Below are positions 15,880-20,014 of a stretch of 20,014 nt of DNA, piece after piece (positions within the stretch are counted from its first letter, which is position 1; each line of letters opens with the position of its first letter). The translations under genes were made by a program, and so were the position numbers. The notes below the pieces were generated by a model. It was not told the origin of the DNA and did not search any database. It saw only the letters and a list, made by a program, of their open reading frames with translations. Source of the stretch: a virus; IMG/VR virus record IMGVR_UViG_3300025110_000177, positions 1 through 20,014 of that record; one strand, 5' to 3'.

Positions 15880-18411
15880 ATGAGTCCTATTCAACAAATG
15901 CTTTTAGGTGGTGGTGCAGTTGCTACTAAAAAATATATTGAAGACGCTTTTTTGACGTATGTTTATGCAAATAATAATGGTACACAAACTACAAATTTTG
16001 ATCTAACTGAAAGCGGTGGATTGTTATGGATAAAAAATAGGTCTGAGAGTAAAAATCATGTACTCAATGACACTGTTAGAGGAGCAACAAAAATGCTCAT
16101 GACTAATGAAGATAAGGAAGAAGAAGTTTCTAGTGGAAGAATATCTGGTATTACATCTACTGGTTTTACTCTTGGTTCTGATAATGAGGTTAGAGATAGT
16201 AGCAGTAAATATGTGGCTTGGAATTTTGCAATAAAACCAGGCTTTTTCACCTGCCTGACCTACAGTGGAAATGATACTAATCGCCTAATTGCACATGACC
16301 TCGGAAGCGTTCCTGGGCTAATTATAGTTAAAAGAAGGGATGACGGTGGACATGATTGGAGGGTTTTATATCGAGGTAGTGATGGTATCGATACACTGAG
16401 GCTCAACAGAAGTAATACACCAATTCAATCATCTGCTTCATGGAACTCAACTTTACCTACAGCTACTCATTTTAGTTTAGGTAGTCACAGCGACGTTAAT
16501 GATGTTAGTGGTACTTATGTAGCCTATTTATTCGCAGGGGGAGCGTCCGCAGCCGCGACTGCAAAGAGTGTTGATTTTGATGGTAATGATTATTTAAGTC
16601 TTGCAAGTAGTGCAGATCTTGCTCCTGGTACTGGTAATTTCACATGGGAAGCATGGATAAAGCCCGATGACTGGGATCAAACTTATATGCCTTTGTTTGT
16701 TAATGGTAGTGCTGGAGGATTATGGATAGGTAAATTAAGTAGTAATTTTGCTGTGCATGCTTATAACGGTAGTACTCAGTTAACTTATGGAACATTCCCT
16801 TCTATAGGAACATGGACTCATGTAGCAGTTACAAGGTCAGGAACAACTTTAAAATTGTTTTATAACGGTTTAGAGGTTAAAAGTGTAACAAGTTCTCAAG
16901 ATTTTATAGCAGCCACAACATACATAGGAAACGATACAAGTACTAACTATTTTGATGGGAGGATTTCTAATGTTCGATTCGTAAAAGGAACAGCAGTTTA
17001 TACCTCAACATTCATACCACCAACTGAGCCATTAACAAACATAACTAATACCAAGCTTTTATGTTGCAATGACTCATCTAATACAGGTTCAACTGTAACT
17101 CCTGGAACGATTACCGCTCATGGAGATCTAGCACCAAGCAAAGATAGTCCCTTCGATGACACCGCTGGTTTTGTCTTTGGAGAGAACGAAGACCAAGGAG
17201 TAATCAAGTGCGGTACTTATTTTGGAAATAGCAGTACCGATGGTCCTGAGGTTTATCTAGGTTGGGAGCCGCAATGGGTAATGATAAAAAATTTGGACAC
17301 TGCAAAACCTTGGTGTATACATGACATGATGAGAGGGTTTTGGAATAATGGCACTTCTGACGATATAAGCAGTTTCGCTAATTTACAAAATGCCGACTTA
17401 GCTTTTGGAGTAGGAGAATTTACTTCCACAGGATTTAAACTAAGAACAACTGATAGTAATTGGAATAACGATGGTGATGAATACATCTATATTTGCATTA
17501 GACGGCCAGATGGATACGTTAGTAAGCTTCCCGAAGTTGGTACGGATATATTTAATGTTATTGCTGGAACGTCTGGAGATCCTACATTTAAAACTCAATT
17601 TGTAACTGATTTCATATCAGCAAGACCAGACGATTCAGCTTCTTCTTGGTGGACTTACTTCAGGCCTACAGGTACTAATTATCTAGCTTTTAACTCCAGT
17701 AGTGGCTCAGGTGCTGGTGGTGCTAGCAAAAGATTAGACTTTATGAACGGTTTTACTACAGGTGGTAGTACAAATGATACGGCTTGGGGTTGGAAACGCT
17801 ACGCTGGGATGGATTTGGTTTGTTATTCAGGAAATTCAAATAATAGAGATATAAGGCATTCAATGGGAATTGCCCCGACGATGGTCTGGTTGAAAAATAC
17901 AACAGGTAGTGAAGGGTGGGTCGTTGGTTCTTCTGAGTTAAGTAGTTGGGCTGAATATTTAACTTTAAATAATAATGATGGAGAATCTACAAATGCTGGA
18001 TTATTTAATTCAAAAGCTCCAACTGCTACTCATTTTAGTTTAGGAACTCAAAACAGATCTAATGAGACTAATCAAGATTATATAGCCATACTCTTCGCCA
18101 GCGTTTCAGGAATTTCATCCGTGGGAAGCTACACAGGAAATGGACAAACTGGTAGTTCAGGAACCTTTGTTACAACAGGTTTTCAACCAAGACTTGTATG
18201 GGTAAAAAGATTTGATGGTCATGGTCAAGATTGGCCTATTTATGATTCACATAGAGGTTTTGATGCAGATACATTGTACTTAAATGAAAATAATGCTGCT
18301 GATGCTGTTTCAACTGCGGTGGAAGTTTCTTCTACTGGCTTTAGGTTGATAACTAACAATGCTAATACTAATAACAATACAGACGAATATATTTACTACG
18401 CCCATGCTTAG
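15880..18411 (+). CDS. Putative receptor-binding tail protein: six repeated domains plus a LamG lectin-like domain
   Basis: An 843-residue protein following the giant fibre. After an N-terminal MSPIQQMLLGGGAVATKKYI segment, about 95-residue units recur: roughly residues 27-117, 120-220, 435-545, 570-641, 644-741 and 746-843. Each has a Y-x-G-N opening, a VWxK strand (LLWIKN, LIIVKR, WVMIKN, MVWLKN, LVWVKR), a W or H-N rich loop, a TGF or ATHFSLG strand, and a closing YVAW/YIYI/YIAI strand. This resembles the uncharacterised DUF7483-type domain of phage tail proteins. Between copies 2 and 3, residues about 229-400 form a LamG/concanavalin A-like domain (VDFDGNDYLSLASS, FTWEAWIKPDDW, WTHVAVTRSGTTLKLFYNG, YFDGRISNVRFVKGTAVY), a fold that often binds glycans. 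No signal peptide or membrane segment. GGAG precedes the ATG. Surface or glycan binding is inferred from domain type and position. Confidence 0.8.
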   Translation: MSPIQQMLLGGGAVATKKYIEDAFLTYVYANNNGTQTTNFDLTESGGLLWIKNRSESKNHVLNDTVRGATKMLMTNEDKEEEVSSGRISGITSTGFTLGSDNEVRDSSSKYVAWNFAIKPGFFTCLTYSGNDTNRLIAHDLGSVPGLIIVKRRDDGGHDWRVLYRGSDGIDTLRLNRSNTPIQSSASWNSTLPTATHFSLGSHSDVNDVSGTYVAYLFAGGASAAATAKSVDFDGNDYLSLASSADLAPGTGNFTWEAWIKPDDWDQTYMPLFVNGSAGGLWIGKLSSNFAVHAYNGSTQLTYGTFPSIGTWTHVAVTRSGTTLKLFYNGLEVKSVTSSQDFIAATTYIGNDTSTNYFDGRISNVRFVKGTAVYTSTFIPPTEPLTNITNTKLLCCNDSSNTGSTVTPGTITAHGDLAPSKDSPFDDTAGFVFGENEDQGVIKCGTYFGNSSTDGPEVYLGWEPQWVMIKNLDTAKPWCIHDMMRGFWNNGTSDDISSFANLQNADLAFGVGEFTSTGFKLRTTDSNWNNDGDEYIYICIRRPDGYVSKLPEVGTDIFNVIAGTSGDPTFKTQFVTDFISARPDDSASSWWTYFRPTGTNYLAFNSSSGSGAGGASKRLDFMNGFTTGGSTNDTAWGWKRYAGMDLVCYSGNSNNRDIRHSMGIAPTMVWLKNTTGSEGWVVGSSELSSWAEYLTLNNNDGESTNAGLFNSKAPTATHFSLGTQNRSNETNQDYIAILFASVSGISSVGSYTGNGQTGSSGTFVTTGFQPRLVWVKRFDGHGQDWPIYDSHRGFDADTLYLNENNAADAVSTAVEVSSTGFRLITNNANTNNNTDEYIYYAHA

Positions 18412-18446
18412 TGCTGGTCGAACAGGTTAGGGATAGACAGTAGGGT

Positions 18447-18452
18447 TATAAT
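18447..18452 (+). promoter_or_regulatory. Possible promoter -10 element before the small-gene cassette
   Basis: A perfect TATAAT hexamer lies in the 64-base gap between the adhesin gene and the small coiled-coil gene, 24 bases before its ATG. No good -35 sits at 16-18 bases upstream. It could give the small-gene cassette its own transcript, but single hexamers in AT-rich DNA are weak evidence. Confidence 0.25.
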
Positions 18453-18475
18453 TTAAAGGCATATACACTTTATCT

Positions 18476-18685
18476 ATGTCTACTATTTCTGAATTAGATG
18501 CTGCTGTTGAAGAATACAACGGTGTTGTTAGAAGACAGCAAGAAGCAAACAAAGCTGAACTTGAACCACTTACAGTAAAGATTCAACAGTTGCAAGGTCA
18601 AATTATTAACGAAGCTAGGGAAGCTGATCAGAATCCACATGTTTGTGATCCAAATGCTAATAACGGTGAGGCATCTCCTGAATGA
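18476..18685 (+). CDS. Small coiled-coil protein of unknown function
   Basis: A 69-residue hydrophilic protein. Residues 5-48 are rich in Glu, Gln, Lys and Leu with heptad-like spacing (ELDAAVEEYNGVVRRQQE, then LTVKIQQLQGQI), so a helical or coiled-coil protein is likely. The C-terminus is short, acidic and disordered-looking (DPNANNGEASPE), with a single Cys in HVCDPN. No signal peptide or enzyme motif. It is the first of three genes joined by ATGA overlaps, so it probably acts with the two small membrane proteins after it. I do not recognise a named family. I recall short proteins of this style beside structural genes in cyanophages, but could not check this. Confidence 0.65.
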   Translation: MSTISELDAAVEEYNGVVRRQQEANKAELEPLTVKIQQLQGQIINEAREADQNPHVCDPNANNGEASPE

Positions 18686-18888
18686 TAAAAATCATAACTT
18701 GGATTAATTTCGCTGCTTTCATTTTGGGAGTAGCGGGATTAGGTGGTGCATTTGTTTTTAGATCAAAAATTTTTGATGCAGTACTCGATGGCGTTAAAAA
18801 AGAACTTCCTTCTTTAGTTCAAGACGCAATACCAGAAATACCAAAAGTGCCATCATCAACTGGCTCTGTGCTTCCTTTCGGGAGATGA
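18682..18888 (+). CDS. Small single-span membrane protein of unknown function
   Basis: A 68-residue protein with one clear membrane segment at residues 4-27 (IITWINFAAFILGVAGLGGAF), followed by a basic and amphipathic stretch (RSKIFDAVLDGVKKELPSL) and a Pro/Ser-rich tail ending GSVLPFGR. Few residues precede the span, and Arg/Lys follow it. There is no lipobox. It overlaps both neighbours by ATGA, so the three proteins are made together. Holin-like size and topology make a lysis role possible, but a holin usually sits by an endolysin and none is visible here. A membrane-anchored virion or assembly factor is equally possible. Function unknown. Confidence 0.65.
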   Translation: MIKIITWINFAAFILGVAGLGGAFVFRSKIFDAVLDGVKKELPSLVQDAIPEIPKVPSSTGSVLPFGR

Positions 18889-19442
18889 TTCAATTCAAGT
18901 CGTTTAACGGCCTGACTTCTTTAGTGTTAGGCGGTGGATTAATCGCTACGAACTTTATGAGCCTTAACCTTTTGGCTCGTAAAGATTCTGGTATCCCTGA
19001 TATAGCAAAGCTTTCTAGTACTCCTTACAGTTCAATTCAAATCAGGAGTGAAACCAAGCCTGATGGAGCAGAGGAGTGGATGTTTAATTCTAAGCAGCAC
19101 GATCCAAAACTAGTTACAACAATAATTGATGATGAGAAGCCTACTTTTAGTGGCAAAATTAAAAAGAAATATGTTCATAAACAAGACGTAGCCCAGTTTG
19201 CAATCTATCCAAAAGGTTCAGACGGAAAACTTACAGCAGATCAAATTGCTTGCATTGAAAAAATGGCTCAGGGTAAATCAAATGGAATGATGATTGCTGA
19301 CGCTGCTTCTGTTCAAGTAACACCTGCTATTGCTGGAATACCAATTATCGGGCCAGTATTGGCGGGGATTTTCTTTGGTCAATCTAGAAAACAGCTAGGA
19401 AGTGTTGCAGGTGACATTGCTGGGCAATGGAACGACTGCTAA
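18885..19442 (+). CDS. Membrane-associated protein of unknown function (185 residues)
   Basis: The protein has an N-terminal hydrophobic segment (residues 10-31, LTSLVLGGGLIATNFMSLNLL) followed by Arg-Lys. A polar middle domain (about 45-125) contains YSSIQIRSE, GAEEWMFNSKQHDPKL and KKKYVHKQDVAQFAIYPKG. A second hydrophobic and Gly-rich segment at 146-165 (TPAIAGIPIIGPVLAGIFFG) is followed by a basic turn and an amphipathic tail ending in WNDC. The topology could be two spans with the middle domain on one side. It starts inside the preceding stop (ATGA) and is the last gene before the structured intergenic region. I recall similar proteins beside structural genes of cyanophages, unverified. 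No catalytic motif is seen. Confidence 0.62.
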   Translation: MIQFKSFNGLTSLVLGGGLIATNFMSLNLLARKDSGIPDIAKLSSTPYSSIQIRSETKPDGAEEWMFNSKQHDPKLVTTIIDDEKPTFSGKIKKKYVHKQDVAQFAIYPKGSDGKLTADQIACIEKMAQGKSNGMMIADAASVQVTPAIAGIPIIGPVLAGIFFGQSRKQLGSVAGDIAGQWNDC

Positions 19443-19516
19443 TATGTTTTTACGCTTATGAACTGTTTAACCTTTTGCGGTTGCACGTCATTGAAGCAGA
19501 TGCGATTTTTTCACAC

Positions 19517-19571
19517 CAGCTAAATAGACCACGAAGCTCTGCGTCAGTGGATACGGGTCAAGGTTTAGCTG
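19517..19571 (+). ncRNA. Possible structured RNA element closed by an 8-bp perfect stem
   Basis: CAGCTAAA at 19517-19524 is the exact reverse complement of TTTAGCTG at 19564-19571, extendable by one T-G pair. Inside it, GACC (19527-19530) pairs with GGTC (19556-19559), and the enclosed loop offers alternatives (CCAC at 19529-19532 with GTGG at 19547-19550; ACG at 19531 with CGT at 19542). Two competing inner pairings suggest either a multi-branched RNA or a switch. No T-tract follows directly, so it is not a plain terminator. It may be part of the 3' UTR of the cassette or the leader of the next gene. No known family recognised. Confidence 0.35.
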
Positions 19572-19586
19572 ACAATCGGTCACTTT

Positions 19587-19623
19587 AAAATCCTCTAACA
19601 TTACTAGTATGTTAGGGGGTTTT
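19587..19623 (+). terminator. Rho-independent terminator-like hairpin
   Basis: CCTCTAACAT (19592-19601) pairs with ATGTTAGGGG (19609-19618) in a ten-base stem with one wobble around a seven-base loop (TACTAGT). Four A precede it and four T follow (19620-19623), so the stem can extend and the 3' end is U-rich. It would end the transcript of the small-gene cassette. The 3' arm also holds the probable ribosome binding site of the next gene. Confidence 0.7.
19614..19619 (+). promoter_or_regulatory. Ribosome binding site AGGGGG embedded in the hairpin arm
   Basis: AGGGGG lies nine bases before the ATG at 19629 and is the only candidate Shine-Dalgarno for that gene. It is paired when the 19592-19618 hairpin folds, so the hairpin may hide it. 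Translation could therefore depend on transcripts or conditions in which the hairpin is open. Confidence 0.45.
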
Positions 19624-19628
19624 ATTGT

Positions 19629-20014
19629 ATGGAAATAGAAGAAATTGGAATTAGGGAGATACCTGACGCTTCAATTAATACAACAATAGTTCGTACATCA
19701 AGTCCACAACTCCCTAGCAATATAGGTTTTCCGATTATTCAAATGCCTGGATGTGTAAGGGCTAGGACTTTAAAGAATAAGAATTTAGTGACTTCAGATC
19801 CTGCTGGGAATTTTTATGTATGCGACGGGAATGTCCCAACACTTGAAAGTATGACTGTTGACTGGGACGGGTTATCTGCTGTTGGGCCTGTAAAAGAAGA
19901 TGAACCAGAAATAGTTCCACCTCTTCCGAAAATTAATTCAAAAGGGAATAAGAGAAAGGAAGTGAAAGAAGAGGATAGCAAAAATAACGAGGAGGGAGAT
20001 ACCGATATAGGTCA
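19629..20014 (+). CDS. Hypothetical protein, 5' part (runs off the window end)
   Basis: An open frame from the ATG at 19629 to the window end gives 128 residues with no stop. It begins MEIEEIGIREIPDASINTT, continues with RTSSPQLPSNIGFPIIQMPG and a CV, then a segment with two further features (FYVCDGNVPT and WDGLSAVGPV). The last 40 residues are Pro-rich then strongly charged (KRKEVKEEDSKNNEEGD), probably disordered. Amino acid use and third-base AT bias match its neighbours. I recall proteins with this 'IREIP..INTT.VRTSSPQLPSNIG' pattern in cyanophages beside the same kind of small membrane genes, which would make the four genes one conserved cassette; this is memory, not a search. No function is known to me. 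AGGGGG nine bases upstream supports the start. Confidence 0.6.
   Translation, partial: MEIEEIGIREIPDASINTTIVRTSSPQLPSNIGFPIIQMPGCVRARTLKNKNLVTSDPAGNFYVCDGNVPTLESMTVDWDGLSAVGPVKEDEPEIVPPLPKINSKGNKRKEVKEEDSKNNEEGDTDIG

Larger units (their letters stand above)
19443..19628 (+). other. Structured 186-base intergenic region
   Basis: No convincing gene lies here. Its parts are an AACC/GGTT mini-hairpin (19469-19482), a weak GC-poor stem followed by six T at 19506-19511 that might be a poor terminator, a long inverted repeat at 19517-19571, and a strong terminator-like hairpin at 19592-19619. I looked for a tRNA cloverleaf and found none. It is by far the longest gap between genes in the window. 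Confidence 0.6.

Noticed and set aside
17800-18411. Diversity-generating retroelement variable region at the end of the adhesin
   Set aside because: No reverse transcriptase or template repeat is in the window and the ending domain is the repeated tail domain, not a C-type lectin fold. An element outside the window cannot be excluded.
18476-19442. Lysis cassette (holin, antiholin, spanin)
   Set aside because: Size and topology allow it, but there is no endolysin nearby, no lipobox and no spanin pattern, so I leave the function open.
19443-19628. tRNA or tmRNA in the intergenic gap
   Set aside because: No T-arm consensus, anticodon stem or CCA end could be placed, and the closing stem encloses only 39 bases.

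Overview
The window is a forward-strand block of late structural genes from a tailed phage, or a prophage of one. The style is that of a marine cyanophage (Prochlorococcus/Synechococcus type) or a close uncultured relative. This rests on the AT-rich DNA, the dense head-to-tail gene packing with ATGA and TAATG overlaps, a lambda-like long non-contractile tail set, and fibre and small-protein sequences of a kind I recall from cyanophages. The host cannot be proved from the sequence. No integrase, lysogeny, replication or lysis enzyme gene is visible.

Layout. (1) Positions 1-7771 hold the tail length and tail-tip module in lambda order: the 3' part of a tape measure gene, a gpL-like minor tail protein, a short NlpC/P60-like (gpK-like) protein, a very large gpJ-like tip/hub protein, and a small minor tail protein. 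(2) Positions 7803-9129 hold two proteins with tail-tube-like sequence, unusually placed downstream of the hub gene. (3) Positions 9171-15839 encode a 2222-residue fibre. Its first third is a 69-unit ten-residue repeat shaft and the rest is a chain of fibre modules. (4) Positions 15880-18411 encode an 843-residue putative receptor-binding protein, built from six related ~95-residue domains with one LamG lectin-like domain among them. (5) Positions 18476-19442 hold three small coupled genes (a coiled-coil protein and two membrane proteins). A structured 186-base intergenic region with a terminator-like hairpin follows, and then the start of another gene that runs off the window.

Working together: the tape measure sets tail length and the L-, K- and J-like proteins build the tip that opens the cell envelope. 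The tube-like proteins probably add tube or tip rings. The two large fibre/adhesin proteins probably contact the host surface. The role of the small membrane cassette is unknown.

The most unusual features are the ten-residue repeat shaft with interruptions at spacings of 202, 122 and 122 residues, its synonymous-codon scrambling, the loss of the catalytic His in the NlpC-like protein, the LamG domain inside a repeated-domain adhesin, and an intergenic RNA structure ending in a hairpin that also carries the ribosome binding site of the next gene.
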